Positions 1-9,789 are shown, counted from the stretch's first letter. The stretch: DNA of 64,000 nucleotides from Deltaproteobacteria bacterium (GCA_016218915.1 JACRCQ010000009.1:186001-250000), one strand, 5' to 3'. Numbers and translations: made by a program. Notes: generated by a model from the sequence alone, not told the origin.

Positions 1-552
1 GGGTGTGAGCTTGAGCTGGGCGCGCGCGTCGTAGACCGCAGCGATGCGCTTGAACAAGCGCGTGTTCTGCACGATCGCGTCGCTCAGGGCCGCGAGCTTG
101 GGCGCCATTTCCCTCTCCAACGCCTGCATCGCGTCGTCGCTCATCGCCCCGGTGTAGATGTCGTACACCGCGTTCGCTCTCTTCAACCCCATTCCCGCCC
201 GCTCGAGGGCTACAATCGTATTGTCGAACGTCGGAGGGGATGGGTCAGCCGCAATGCGCTCCACCTCGGCGAGGTTCTCCGCGATGCCAGCCTCGAGTGC
301 GGGCTTGAAGTCAGCCAGGGTGAAGCGGCCGAACGGAGGGACGCCGCCGTACGGACCTGTCCACGGCTGCAGCAGGACCTGGCCAGGAGCTGCAGGTGTT
401 GCAGAGGCAGAAGCGGACGCGGTAGCAGAAGCGGGCGGCGGGGTGGACATGGCAGCCTGGGGTGTGGGTTCGGGTCTCGCCTGCGGCGCAGCGCAGCCGG
501 GCAGGCACGCGATGCTGAGCATCGCGACAACACAACGACGGATCGAACGCAT
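1..552 (-). CDS. M3-family peptidyl-dipeptidase (Dcp-like) lipoprotein, 5' part
   Basis: This gene runs off the left edge, so only its N-terminal ~184 codons are visible. The start is the ATG at 552, with AGGAGG about 10 bases upstream. The protein opens with a lipoprotein signal (MRSIRRCVVAMLSIACLPGC; Cys at about 20), then an Ala/Ser/Thr/Pro-rich linker. A region follows that reads like the start of M3 oligopeptidases/dipeptidyl carboxypeptidases (PFGRFTLADFKPALEAGI, then TFDNTIVALERAG). In this family a zinc HExxH site in the missing C-terminal half removes C-terminal dipeptides. The upstream gene stops at 555, two bases before this ATG, so its last codons contain this ribosome site and the two are probably coupled. 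Family is clear; substrate is unknown. Confidence 0.85.
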   Translation of the reverse strand, partial: MRSIRRCVVAMLSIACLPGCAAPQARPEPTPQAAMSTPPPASATASASASATPAAPGQVLLQPWTGPYGGVPPFGRFTLADFKPALEAGIAENLAEVERIAADPSPPTFDNTIVALERAGMGLKRANAVYDIYTGAMSDDAMQALEREMAPKLAALSDAIVQNTRLFKRIAAVYDARAQLKLTP

Positions 553-554
553 GG

Positions 555-2111
555 TTACCTTCCTCCTGAATCGAAACCGACGATAACTCCCCAGGTGTGA
601 GGAGCGAAGACAGGGTCGTCGTGGTAGGCCCACGTGCCTGCCATCCAGAGCGCTCCGCGCGAATCGCTGTCGCCATCCCCCCTGACCACGCTCCAGCGCG
701 GCATCAGCGTTGCTCCTCCCCGCCAGGATCGTATCGACTGCAGGCTCCCGTTGCTGCCCGGCAGCGCTTGCGAGGCTTGCACGAAGGGGATCAGATCGAT
801 CTCCCAGGTGGAGGACAGGCTCAGCCCGAGCAGGCCATCGAGCCGCGCTCCCCACCCGCGCCCGGCAACGCGCCCAGGCTGGCAGAACGACTTGTCACCA
901 CACCCCAGCGACACCGCGTGCACGGTCCCGCCCACACCTGGCTCCGCAACCTCGGAGTATTCCTCGCCGTTGAGCACGACCATGCCGCCTGGAGGGTTCT
1001 TCCAGGTGAAGCTCATGTCGTAGTCGCGATCGCCGCCGCCCTCGGCGGTTCGACGCAGCACCTTGGTGCGGCTGCGCGTCCAGCGATACTGCGCCGCAGC
1101 GGTCAGCCCAGCGATCACGCGCGAAGACTGGACTGTCCAGGTCACGGACAGGTCTGGTGTCCAGGCCATCATGTCGAGATACCCTGGGAGGGGGCCGTGA
1201 ATCATGCTGACGCTGGCAACGCGGCTTCCCACCACCCACTTGCTCGGACCGTGCTTCTTGAGCGCGTAGAGCAGCTGAAGCCCGGTCCGGTTGGTCCCAT
1301 CCGGGTGAGGTTGCATGATCTCGGACACGTGCCCGAACCGGTCACGCATTGCGCTGGCCCACAAGCCGAAGCTGACCGGCGCTGCGAGCTCGCTGCCAGC
1401 CCCTCGGGTGCGGATGGGGTACCAGCTTCCGAGTCGGACGCCTCCCATGCGGGCCTGCTCGGTGATGACCGAGACCAGTCCGACGGAAGCTGCGGTGCCA
1501 GCACCCAGGAAGGGGAGCATCACCCCGGCATCCAGGGAATGCACGCCGTAGGGGACCATCTGCACCAGCCCCACGAGAAGGACGAGACACGCTCCCATTC
1601 CTGCCGAAAGCGCTGCCATTCCCAGCGGCATTCCGGCGTCCTTTCCGGTCCCTTTGGCAGGGCGCGTCTCGTCGGCGGGTCGCAGGACGGTCACGCCCCC
1701 GAGCTCCGGAAGTCGCAGCGAGCCGCGATCGGTCAGCCATCGGGAATCGAAGGCCTCGTAGCTGGAGAATTCGACCTTGGCCCGGGTGAAGCCCGATGGG
1801 TCGAGCCTGATGCGGATCGGGACCGGAATGGGATCGACCTGGACCTCGATCCACTCTGCCTCGGGGGACAGCTCCCGCAGCTCGAAGCGACAGAGCTCGG
1901 TCTTGGAGCAGACTGTCTGCGATCTCCATCGCACCGAGAGCATGGGGTGATCCGCGGTCAGCTCGACGCTGGGTTGGACCGCAATGGTCGCGGGCAGCGT
2001 TCCGGAGGGCTCTGCAGCGCTCGCCCGGGACAGCGGGACCATGGCGAGCATCCACCACAGGTTCCAGGCTGCGAATCGGGGGCGGAGCATCGTCACCGGG
2101 TACGACCGCAT
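555..2111 (-). CDS. Unknown secreted/membrane protein, ~518 aa
   Basis: I do not recognise the family. Translation probably begins at the ATG at 2111; a GTG sits one codon upstream and another ATG at 2090. The N-terminus is a signal peptide ending near SRASA. A ~130-residue extracytoplasmic region with two Cys follows. Two hydrophobic stretches come next (around residues 165-190 and 200-220). The ~290-residue C-terminal part has alternating polar/hydrophobic strands and Trp/Tyr-rich segments, possibly a beta-barrel-like domain. The gene is divergent from the AI-2E permease, 99 bases apart, and lies immediately upstream of the M3 peptidase, so the two may work together at the envelope. Function is not inferred. 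Confidence 0.7.
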   Translation of the reverse strand: MRSYPVTMLRPRFAAWNLWWMLAMVPLSRASAAEPSGTLPATIAVQPSVELTADHPMLSVRWRSQTVCSKTELCRFELRELSPEAEWIEVQVDPIPVPIRIRLDPSGFTRAKVEFSSYEAFDSRWLTDRGSLRLPELGGVTVLRPADETRPAKGTGKDAGMPLGMAALSAGMGACLVLLVGLVQMVPYGVHSLDAGVMLPFLGAGTAASVGLVSVITEQARMGGVRLGSWYPIRTRGAGSELAAPVSFGLWASAMRDRFGHVSEIMQPHPDGTNRTGLQLLYALKKHGPSKWVVGSRVASVSMIHGPLPGYLDMMAWTPDLSVTWTVQSSRVIAGLTAAAQYRWTRSRTKVLRRTAEGGGDRDYDMSFTWKNPPGGMVVLNGEEYSEVAEPGVGGTVHAVSLGCGDKSFCQPGRVAGRGWGARLDGLLGLSLSSTWEIDLIPFVQASQALPGSNGSLQSIRSWRGGATLMPRWSVVRGDGDSDSRGALWMAGTWAYHDDPVFAPHTWGVIVGFDSGGR

Positions 2112-2210
2112 CACGGCTGGAGTGGGACGTCAACCACGCCTTCCCGGAGTGAGAAAGTCGGGCAGCACCGTTTTTGTCCTATTCGCGGCACTGGCGCTAG
2201 CCTTCTCACG

Positions 2211-3260
2211 ATGGACATCATCGGCGGGCTCATCCCCAAGCGCACAGTGCACCGGCTCTTCGCGCTCGCGCTGTTCGCGGTCCTGTTAATCGTCTTCCGC
2301 AAGCTGCTCATCCTCCTGGTCTTCTTCGTGGCCTTCGAGCGTCTGATCGGCGTGCCGGCGCGGTTCATCGCCTCGCGCTCCAAGGTCCCCTACAAGGGCG
2401 CGGTGGTGGGGATGACCCTCGCCCTGCTCGGCGTCGTCGGAGGCGCCGTGGCGTTCGGCATCGTCAAGGCGATCGGCTCCTACAAGGTCTTGCGGGTCAT
2501 CATCCCGGAGCGCATCGCTTCGCTCAAGTCGACGCCTGCCTTCCACGAGCTGGAGGCGCACTTCGAGGATGCTGGCGGCCTGATCGAGAAGGCACAGCAC
2601 TACGCGGCAGGAGCGGTCACGTACCTGGCAGCCCTGGGGCACGTGCTGCTCTTCGCCACGGTCGGCTTCGTGCTCGCATTCGTCTACCTGCTGGAGCGAG
2701 AAGAGATCGATGGATTCGCCAAGAAGATCTCTCCCCGGTCGCTCGTCGGACGCCTGGTCCGGTGGTACGGATTCGTGGTCGAGGCGATTGCCGTGACGCT
2801 GCAGTTCCAGGTTGTGGTCGCGCTGTTCAACGCTGTGACCACCTACCCTGTGCTGCTGATCCTGCACATCCCGAACGCGACCGCGCTGATGCTGGGGATC
2901 TTCTTCTCAGGATTGGTTCCTGTGGTGGGCAACTTTGCGATAGGCGCCATCCTCACGATCATGGCGTGGCAGGCCAAGGGGTGGTTCGGTGTGATCGCGT
3001 TCACGGTGCTGACGTTCCTTCTGCACAAGGTGGAGTCGTACTACCTGAGCCCGAAGCTGGCGCAGAAGCATGTACGGATTCCAAGCTTCCTGCTGCTGGT
3101 GAGCCTGATCGTGTGGGAGCAGCTGCTGGGCCTCACCGGGCTGCTCGTCTCCTTCCCCTTCCTGTTCGTGGCCGCCAAGATCCGCGAGGATCTCAAGGCG
3201 CCGCCGCCCGACCCGTTCCTGGAATCGACGGAGGAGCCTGTGTCCGCGGCAAGCCCCTGA
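2211..3260 (+). CDS. AI-2E family transporter (permease)
   Basis: A 349-residue polytopic membrane protein that fits the AI-2E/PerM family in length and layout. There is a pair of N-terminal helices, a third helix near residues 60-85, and a soluble loop of ~50 residues containing amphipathic helices. A C-terminal helix bundle follows, with Gly/Pro motifs such as GLVPVVGNFAIGA. The long reading frame continues upstream, but the ATG at 2211 begins exactly where hydrophobic membrane sequence starts, and the upstream extension is antisense to the neighbouring gene. Members export autoinducer-2 or act in ion/proton antiport; which applies here cannot be told. Stands alone. Confidence 0.85.
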   Translation: MDIIGGLIPKRTVHRLFALALFAVLLIVFRKLLILLVFFVAFERLIGVPARFIASRSKVPYKGAVVGMTLALLGVVGGAVAFGIVKAIGSYKVLRVIIPERIASLKSTPAFHELEAHFEDAGGLIEKAQHYAAGAVTYLAALGHVLLFATVGFVLAFVYLLEREEIDGFAKKISPRSLVGRLVRWYGFVVEAIAVTLQFQVVVALFNAVTTYPVLLILHIPNATALMLGIFFSGLVPVVGNFAIGAILTIMAWQAKGWFGVIAFTVLTFLLHKVESYYLSPKLAQKHVRIPSFLLLVSLIVWEQLLGLTGLLVSFPFLFVAAKIREDLKAPPPDPFLESTEEPVSAASP

Positions 3261-3300
3261 GCTGTCTCATGGCTGCGGCTGGCAGGCTGTGCTGGCCGGG

Positions 3301-6300
3301 CTAGTCCTGCGCGGCTGCAGGAGCCAGGGGAAGCTGGGGCTGCTTGCGCTTTCTGGAGAGGCGCACCTTGATCCGGTCTGCGACGAGGTAGAACGCGGGC
3401 ACGACCAGCAGGCTCAGGGCGGTGGAGAGGGCGAGGCCGCCGAGCACCGCAAGCGCCATGGGTCCACGCGTTTCGGACCCTGCGCCCAGGCCGAGGGCTG
3501 AAGGCACGGCAGCCATCATGGTGGCAGCGGTGGTCATCAGGATGGGACGCAGCCGGATGGGGCCAGCCTCGAGCAGTGCTTCCTTGGCGTCGAGGTTCTT
3601 CTCCGCTCTCGCCTGGTTGGTGTAGTCGACCAGGATGATCGAGTTCTTCTTGGTGATTCCCATCAAGAGCAGGATGCCGATCATGCTGTAGATGCTCAGG
3701 GTCTTTCCACCCAGCCACAGGCCGATGAAGGCGCCGGCGATGGAGAGGGGAAGGATGGTGAGCACGGTGACGGGGTGCAGGAAGGAATCGAACTGGGCAG
3801 CCAGCACCATGTAGGCCACGGCAATGCCGAAGATGAGGGCAAAGAGCAGGCTCTGGACCGACGACTGGAACTCGCTGCTCTGGCCTCCGAGCACGGCGCG
3901 GTATCCGATGGGGAAGTCCTTGGCCATGCTTTCGACCAGGGCCATCGCCTCGGACTGGAAGTGTCCGGCCGCGACGTTGCCGGACACGGAGATGGATCGC
4001 TCGCGGTCCACGTGGTTGATCGACTGGAGCACCGGCTTCTCGACCACGTTGGTCAAGGTGGAGATCGGGATCATGTGCCCTGAGGACGCCCGCACGTAGA
4101 TGCTGCCGATGTCCTCGGCGCGGAGGCGCTGCGCAAGCATCATCCGCATCCGCACGTCGAGCCTGCGCCCGGCCGAGGAGTACTTGCCCACCGTGGTGCC
4201 GCCCACCAGCGAGTTGATCGTGTTCGCAAGCTCGGAGATGCTCACGCCGAGCTCGGCCGTACGTGAGCGATCCGGCTCGATCTGCACTGCGGACAGCCCG
4301 ACCTGATAATCGGTCTCCACGTCGGTCGCCACTCCGCTGCGCGTCAATTCATCTCTGACCTTCATGGCCTGCTCGATCAAGGTATTCCAGTCCGGGCCGC
4401 GGACGGACACCTGGATGGGGGAGCCTCTGGACGAGCCGAGCCCTTGCTGGGAAGGATCGGTGATGGAGATTCGGGCGCCGGCGATCGTCAGCTCCTTGCG
4501 CAGGGACGCTGCGAACTGCTGCTGGGTGAGCTTGCGCTGCCCAGGCTCCACGAGGTTGACCGTGAGGTTGGCAGACCCGGGCGACACGCTGGTCAGGATG
4601 CGATCGACCTCCGGGTGCTGGTACAGCAGGTCTTCGACCCTTCGAGCGAATCGATCCGCTTCGGCAAGATCGCTTCCGGTCGGCGCAGTGATCCGCACCA
4701 TGAAGCGCGACTGGTCCTGGGCAGGGCTGAACTCGGAGGGGAGGATCCATCCGATGCCGAAGCACGCAGTGGTAAGCACCGTGGATGCGGCCAGCACCTT
4801 CCAGGGATGGTTGAGGGCGAAGCCGAGCACGCGTCGGTAAAAGCTCGACAGGCGCAGGAAGATCCGATCGCCCGTCCTCGCCACCCAGCCCTGCGCCGCC
4901 TCCCCGTGGGTGAGCAGACGGGCGCAGCGCGCGGGTGCCAAGGTGATCGCTTCCACGTACGAAATGGCCACTGCCACCGAGAGGGTCACGCCGAACTGGA
5001 AGAAGTAGCGTCCCACCACCCCGGACATGAAGATCACGGGAAGGAAGATGGCGATGACGGCAGCCGTGGCAGCGAGCGCTGCAAAGGCGATCTCCTTGGT
5101 CCCCTCCGCTGCAGCCGTGAAGCTGTCCTTGCCCATCTTCCCATGGCGGTCGATGTTCTCCATCACCATGACCGCGTCGTCCACCACGAGCCCTATCGCC
5201 AGGGAAAGCCCCAGCAGCGTAAAGGTGTTCAGCGTGAACCCCGCTGCCCAGATCACCGCGATCGTGCCGAACAGCGACATGGGTATCGCCAGGAGCACGT
5301 TGATCGTGGCCGAGAAGGAGCCGAGGAACAGCCAGCACACGATGGAGGTGAGGATGACGGCCAGGACCAGCTCGGTCTCGATCTCGTGGACCGATTCCTG
5401 GATGAACTGGGTCGTGTCGAACATCACGTCGAGCTCCATGCCCTCGGGCAGGGTCTTGCGGAGCTCGTCGACCGCCTTGCGCACGTCACCCGCCACGGCC
5501 ACGGCGTTCGAGCCGCGCTGCTTGAGCACGCTCAGCGCCTGCAGCGGCATGCCGTCCACGCGCGCCACGGTGCGAACATCCTCGAAGCCGTCCTCGATCA
5601 GGGCTACGTCCTGCAGGTAGATCGGGGCGTTGCTCTTGTCGGTGATGACGATGTGCTTGAGGGTCTCGATGTCGGCAGCCTCGCCGAGCACCTGCACGGT
5701 GACCTCGCGCCCTGGGGTCTGCAGCTGGCCGCCAGCCACGACCACGTGCTGCTTGGTGAGCGCGCTGTTGATGTCCGAGACCGTCACGTTGCGCTCGACG
5801 AGCTTGGAAGCATCGACCCAGATCCGGATGTTGCGATCGAGGTAGCCGCTGGTGGTGACCTGGCCGACGCCGGGGATGGTCTGGATCTTCTGCTGGACCT
5901 GGTAGCGAGCGACGTCGGCGAGGATCTGACGGGAGAACGCCCCGCGCACGCCGATCGTCAGGATGGGCTGGTCGTCAGGGTTGCTCTTGGAGATCGTCGG
6001 CTGCTGCACGTCCTTGGGAAGGGAGCGCTGCGCCTGCGACACCTTGGCCTGCACGTCCTGAAGCGCCAGATCGATGTTGCGCCCCAGGCCGAACACCGCT
6101 GTCAGACGGGCACTTCCGATGCGCGCAGAGGCGTCGATGCGCTCGATTCCTTCCACCTGCGCCAGCGCCTGCTCGAGCGGCTCGATCAGCCCGCGCTCGA
6201 CCTCCTCCGGAGCGGCGCCGGGCCAGGAGATGCTCACGGTGACGTTGGGCGAGTCGACGTCAGGCATCTGGCTGATGCCGATGCGCGTGGCCGACACGAG

Positions 6301-6375
6301 GCCGAACAGGATCGTGGATGCCATGATCATCCACGCGAGGACGGACCTGCGTATGCAGATGTCGATGATGCTCAT
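3301..6375 (-). CDS. RND multidrug efflux pump inner-membrane permease (AcrB/HAE1 type)
   Basis: A 1,024-residue RND permease of normal family length. The first transmembrane helix (MSIIDICIRRSVLAWMIM) is typical, and the protein shows the two-fold arrangement of a helix bundle and a periplasmic loop. The paired Asp residues of the proton relay in TM4 are present (GLVVDDAVMVMENIDRH). In the inner membrane such pumps drive proton-coupled efflux of drugs, dyes or lipophilic compounds through a periplasmic adaptor and TolC. It is the last gene of a three-gene operon; its ATG overlaps the adaptor stop by four bases (ATGA at 6372-6375). Substrate is unknown. Confidence 0.95.
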   Translation of the reverse strand: MSIIDICIRRSVLAWMIMASTILFGLVSATRIGISQMPDVDSPNVTVSISWPGAAPEEVERGLIEPLEQALAQVEGIERIDASARIGSARLTAVFGLGRNIDLALQDVQAKVSQAQRSLPKDVQQPTISKSNPDDQPILTIGVRGAFSRQILADVARYQVQQKIQTIPGVGQVTTSGYLDRNIRIWVDASKLVERNVTVSDINSALTKQHVVVAGGQLQTPGREVTVQVLGEAADIETLKHIVITDKSNAPIYLQDVALIEDGFEDVRTVARVDGMPLQALSVLKQRGSNAVAVAGDVRKAVDELRKTLPEGMELDVMFDTTQFIQESVHEIETELVLAVILTSIVCWLFLGSFSATINVLLAIPMSLFGTIAVIWAAGFTLNTFTLLGLSLAIGLVVDDAVMVMENIDRHGKMGKDSFTAAAEGTKEIAFAALAATAAVIAIFLPVIFMSGVVGRYFFQFGVTLSVAVAISYVEAITLAPARCARLLTHGEAAQGWVARTGDRIFLRLSSFYRRVLGFALNHPWKVLAASTVLTTACFGIGWILPSEFSPAQDQSRFMVRITAPTGSDLAEADRFARRVEDLLYQHPEVDRILTSVSPGSANLTVNLVEPGQRKLTQQQFAASLRKELTIAGARISITDPSQQGLGSSRGSPIQVSVRGPDWNTLIEQAMKVRDELTRSGVATDVETDYQVGLSAVQIEPDRSRTAELGVSISELANTINSLVGGTTVGKYSSAGRRLDVRMRMMLAQRLRAEDIGSIYVRASSGHMIPISTLTNVVEKPVLQSINHVDRERSISVSGNVAAGHFQSEAMALVESMAKDFPIGYRAVLGGQSSEFQSSVQSLLFALIFGIAVAYMVLAAQFDSFLHPVTVLTILPLSIAGAFIGLWLGGKTLSIYSMIGILLLMGITKKNSIILVDYTNQARAEKNLDAKEALLEAGPIRLRPILMTTAATMMAAVPSALGLGAGSETRGPMALAVLGGLALSTALSLLVVPAFYLVADRIKVRLSRKRKQPQLPLAPAAAQD

Positions 6376-7646
6376 GGCGCCCCTGCAGGCGCCGCAGCCG
6401 ATGGCGCGCCGTCACCCTGACCGCGAGGCCCGCGCTGCCCGCGACCTTCTCCGGAGGCTGCACCGGAGCCGGAGCCCCGCGGCCCTCGTCCACCTCGAGG
6501 CCCGCCGGAGCCTGCACCGGACGCTGATCCTCCGGGCGAAACGACCTGGACCTTGGTGCCTTCGGCAAGCGCTTCGAGCCCCTTGGTCACCAGGATGTCT
6601 CCCACCTGCAGACCGTCACGCACCTCCACCCAACCGTCCGAGGTGTGCAGGCCGAGGGTGAGCACTTTCTCGTGCACGACGTTGCCGTCGACCGTGTACG
6701 CAAGGAAGCCGCGGTCGCTGGGCCGCGCAGCGGTCTGCGGGATCATCGGGAACTGGCGTTGGGGGGTGAGGTTGATCTTGACCATGGCGAACGAGCCGGG
6801 CCGCAGCCAGAACTTCTTTTCAGCCACGATCTCGGCGGTGACGGGCACGAGGCGCGAGTCGGCCTCGGCGGCCGCAGCGATCAGAGTGATGTTGGCAGTG
6901 AAGGGGGTCAGACTCTCCTTGAGCGTGAACGAGACCGGCATCCCCACCTTGATGCGCGGCGCTTCCGACGTCGTGACGTGGAATCGCAGAAGCATCGGCT
7001 CGCGCCGCAGGAGCGTGGCGAGCACAGTACCTGCCTGCACGTACTGACCGGTCTGCACGTTGCGCGTCTGGATCACGCCCTCGGAAAGCGCACGCACGCT
7101 CGAATCGGAAAGGTTGAGCTGGGCGATGTTGAGCGCTTCGCGATAGGCATCCACATCGGCATTCGCGGTGCGCAGCTTGGTCTTGAAGGTCTCGAGCTCT
7201 TCGCCTGTGATCAGCCCGGGATTGTTGGCGATCGCTGCTTCGCGACGCTTGAGGCTCGCCTCGACGTCGGCGGAGGTGGCCTGGGCCTTGGCGAGAGCAG
7301 CTCGAGCCTGGCTGACGCTCAACGCGTAGCGGCGGCTGTCGATGAACGCCAGGACCTGCCCCTTCTTGACCTCCTGGCCTTCGGTGAAGGTGATCTTGTC
7401 CAGAACGCCGGCGACGCGCGCCGTGACCTGGATCTGCTCAAAGGCGTCTACCTGGCCAGGCGCAGTGATGATCAGCTCGTTGGGACGCAGCGCGACCTGC
7501 ATGGTCTCGACCGGGAAGAAGGCCTGGCGCATCCCCTTGCGTCCGCCCGGCCCTGCCGTGGCTTCTTCCTTCTTCTTGCAGGCGGCACCGAGCACGACCG
7601 AGACCGCGATGCAGGCGACGATCAGGAATGCGACGGGGCGTTTCAT
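6372..7646 (-). CDS. RND efflux periplasmic adaptor (membrane fusion protein) lipoprotein
   Basis: A 424-residue HlyD/AcrA-type adaptor. It has a lipoprotein signal with lipobox LGAAC followed by Lys residues. Next come the split lipoyl domain (PGQVDAFEQIQVTARVAGVL, then QTGQYVQAGTVLATL), an alpha-helical hairpin between them, and beta-barrel and membrane-proximal domains to about residue 365. The final ~55 residues are an unusual Gly/Arg/Ser/Ala-rich tail (repeats such as GGRGPRGSGSG) not needed for the fold. It overlaps both neighbours by four bases, which indicates tight translational coupling. It bridges the pump to the TolC-type channel. Confidence 0.93.
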   Translation of the reverse strand: MKRPVAFLIVACIAVSVVLGAACKKKEEATAGPGGRKGMRQAFFPVETMQVALRPNELIITAPGQVDAFEQIQVTARVAGVLDKITFTEGQEVKKGQVLAFIDSRRYALSVSQARAALAKAQATSADVEASLKRREAAIANNPGLITGEELETFKTKLRTANADVDAYREALNIAQLNLSDSSVRALSEGVIQTRNVQTGQYVQAGTVLATLLRREPMLLRFHVTTSEAPRIKVGMPVSFTLKESLTPFTANITLIAAAAEADSRLVPVTAEIVAEKKFWLRPGSFAMVKINLTPQRQFPMIPQTAARPSDRGFLAYTVDGNVVHEKVLTLGLHTSDGWVEVRDGLQVGDILVTKGLEALAEGTKVQVVSPGGSASGAGSGGPRGGRGPRGSGSGAASGEGRGQRGPRGQGDGAPSAAAPAGAP

Positions 7647-8923
7647 TGCACACCATCAATGGGAAAGAGTCCGAGCGCTGCGCGCATATCCAGCTCCGCC
7701 TGGCGAAGCCCCAGCTGCGCAGCGGCGAGGCTCACCTCTGCGTCGAACTTCGATTGGTTCGAGTTGAACAGCTCGATAGCCTTTGCGAGCCCTTGCTTGT
7801 AGAGCACTTCCGTCTCTTCCGCGCTCTTGTTCGCCGCTTCCACACCCCCTTCTGCGGCTTGCAGCACAGCGCGGGCAGCGGCGAGCTGGGCCGCGGCGGC
7901 TCGGACATCCGCCTGGATCTTGCGCTTGAGGGCACGCACCTGGAGCTCGGCCGTGTCAGCCGCCGCACGGCGCGACATCGTGTCCGCATTCCTCGTTCCC
8001 GCATCCCAGATCTGCCACGTCAGGTTCAGCGCGACCGTGGTGTCCCAGTACTGCGTGCCTGCGATCGCCTGGTCGCTCACCCTGGCCTGCCCCTGGGCAT
8101 TGAGCGTGGGCACGAAACGCATCCCTGGCTCGTCGGCGGAGTGGGACGCTGCGGCTGCATTCTCTCGCGCAGAGGCAAGGTCAGGACGTTGCGCCAGAGC
8201 CTGGTTGGCCAGGGCCGACGGATTGAACGACGGGGGCACGAGGCGTTCAGCGGGCGGGTTGAGCTCGGCCGGGATCTGCGAGTCGAGGATGTATTCGAGA
8301 TTGATCCGCGCCTGCTCGAGCGCGGCCCCCGCAGAAGCCACGCTCTGAAGGGAATTGGCCCGCTCCACCGTGGCGCGTGTTTCGTCGTTGGAGCTGACCA
8401 GCTGCGCCTGCACCCTCGCGTGCGTGTCTGCAAGGCTGTTCTCCGCGCGCTGCAACCGCCCTTTGGCGGCCTTGAGCAGCCGCTGCTGGGCAATCACCGC
8501 GAAGAATGCCCGTACCGCGTCGAAGCAAAGCTGCCGCCGCAAGTCGACCTGGCCATAGCGTGCCGCCTCCAGGCCGCGCTTGGCGCTCGCGTGCAATGGG
8601 AACTGCGCCAGGGCCAGGATCGGCTGGTTGACCGAGAGCGTGCCGTTCGCTGCATTGCTTCGCGACGTCACCCGGCCGTTCTGCTCGATGGTGTAGGGCC
8701 GGAGCGTCTCGGAGCCGGTCATGGTCACGCTCGGCATGAAGCCTGCCCTCGCGCGGGCCAGGGATGCTTCTGCAACCTGCACGTTCAGCCCGGCAATTCT
8801 CGCCCGTTCGTTTCGTACGAGCGCGAGCCTCACCACTTCGTTCAAGGTGAGCTCCTGAGAGCGCGCCTCGCCGACGACGAACAGCAGGGCAGACAGCACC
8901 AGGAAAGGCAGGGTTCTCGACAT
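7643..8923 (-). CDS. TolC-family outer membrane efflux protein
   Basis: A ~426-residue outer-membrane factor. The chosen start is the ATG at 8923 (MSRTLPFLVLSALLFVVG), which gives a clean signal peptide cleaved near ARSQ; the frame is open further upstream but without a signal sequence. The mature protein begins ELTLNEVVRLALVRNERARI, typical of the family. It contains two Ala/Gln-rich coiled-coil repeats with the hallmark TWQIWDAGTRNAD before the second one. It is first in the operon with the adaptor and pump, overlapping the adaptor start by four bases. It forms the outer-membrane exit duct. Confidence 0.92.
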   Translation of the reverse strand: MSRTLPFLVLSALLFVVGEARSQELTLNEVVRLALVRNERARIAGLNVQVAEASLARARAGFMPSVTMTGSETLRPYTIEQNGRVTSRSNAANGTLSVNQPILALAQFPLHASAKRGLEAARYGQVDLRRQLCFDAVRAFFAVIAQQRLLKAAKGRLQRAENSLADTHARVQAQLVSSNDETRATVERANSLQSVASAGAALEQARINLEYILDSQIPAELNPPAERLVPPSFNPSALANQALAQRPDLASARENAAAASHSADEPGMRFVPTLNAQGQARVSDQAIAGTQYWDTTVALNLTWQIWDAGTRNADTMSRRAAADTAELQVRALKRKIQADVRAAAAQLAAARAVLQAAEGGVEAANKSAEETEVLYKQGLAKAIELFNSNQSKFDAEVSLAAAQLGLRQAELDMRAALGLFPIDGVQ

Positions 8924-9009
8924 GCTGGTGGGCCGGAGGCTACGCCTCCAGGACCTTTGCTGTAAACTCATCAAGTCTTGGCCTGGCTGAGACATTCCGA
9001 GGATGCGCA

Positions 9010-9789
9010 ATGCCCAAGACCAGCCCGCACGAAAGGCTCGCGGTCCTGTATCGCGACGACGTGCTGGTTGCGGTGTGCAAGCCGGCCGGGCTCCTGGTCC
9101 ACCGAAGCCCGATCGATCGGCACGAGACCCGTTTTGCGCTGCAGATCGTGCGCAACCAGCTGAGGCAGACGCTCTACCCGGTGCATCGGCTCGACAAGCC
9201 GACCTCAGGTGTGCTGCTGTTTGCCCTGCATCCCGACGCTGCCCGTCAGCTCTCCGAATCACTCGCCGCAAGCCGGGTTCGCAAGAGCTACCTCGCCGTG
9301 GTCCGCGGCTCCTTGCCCCTGCAGGGGTGCATCGATCACCCGCTGTTGGAAGAGCCGGATCCGCTGGGCGATCCTGACATGCGCCCGGACAAGGATGCGC
9401 AGCCCGCGCGAACCGCCTTCCGGCGTCTGGCTGAGACCGAGCTCCCCTTCGAAACGCGTCGGCATCCAACGAGCCGCTACTCCCTGGCGAACGCATCCCC
9501 CCTTAACGGCCGCCGGCACCAGATCCGTCGCCACTTCAAGCACATATTCCACCCGATCCTGGGCGACGTGCGCTACGGCGACGGCGAGCACAACCGGCTC
9601 TTCCGTCAGGAGCTCGGGATTGGCAGAATGCTGCTGCACGCGGCGGAGATGACGTTTCCGCACCCGCAGAGCGGAGTGGAAGTCAGAGTGGTCGCGCCCT
9701 TGGACGACCCATTCCGCGTGGTGCTCGAGAAGCTCGGGTGGCTCGGAAGGGTTCCCGCAGACCTCGTTCAGGGTTTGGCTGCGTTGTAG
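9010..9789 (+). CDS. truC: RluA-family RNA pseudouridine synthase, TruC-like
   Basis: A 259-residue pseudouridine synthase of the RluA/TruC type. The catalytic motif HRLDKPTSG is present, with the essential Asp at about residue 62. The N-terminus (VLYRDDVLVAVCKPAGLLVH) and the later GRRHQIRRHF and HPILGDVRYG motifs match the family. It has no S4 domain, as expected for TruC, which modifies U65 in several tRNAs. The start ATG lies 86 bases from the divergent TolC gene. Its last 22 bases overlap the convergent lipoprotein gene. Specificity for tRNA U65 is inferred from length and similarity only. Confidence 0.88.
   Translation: MPKTSPHERLAVLYRDDVLVAVCKPAGLLVHRSPIDRHETRFALQIVRNQLRQTLYPVHRLDKPTSGVLLFALHPDAARQLSESLAASRVRKSYLAVVRGSLPLQGCIDHPLLEEPDPLGDPDMRPDKDAQPARTAFRRLAETELPFETRRHPTSRYSLANASPLNGRRHQIRRHFKHIFHPILGDVRYGDGEHNRLFRQELGIGRMLLHAAEMTFPHPQSGVEVRVVAPLDDPFRVVLEKLGWLGRVPADLVQGLAAL

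Noticed and set aside
597..2210. Long open frame upstream of the AI-2E permease that would make an 887-residue protein
   Set aside because: The extension is antisense to the unknown membrane protein, has no domain, and the permease begins naturally at 2211.
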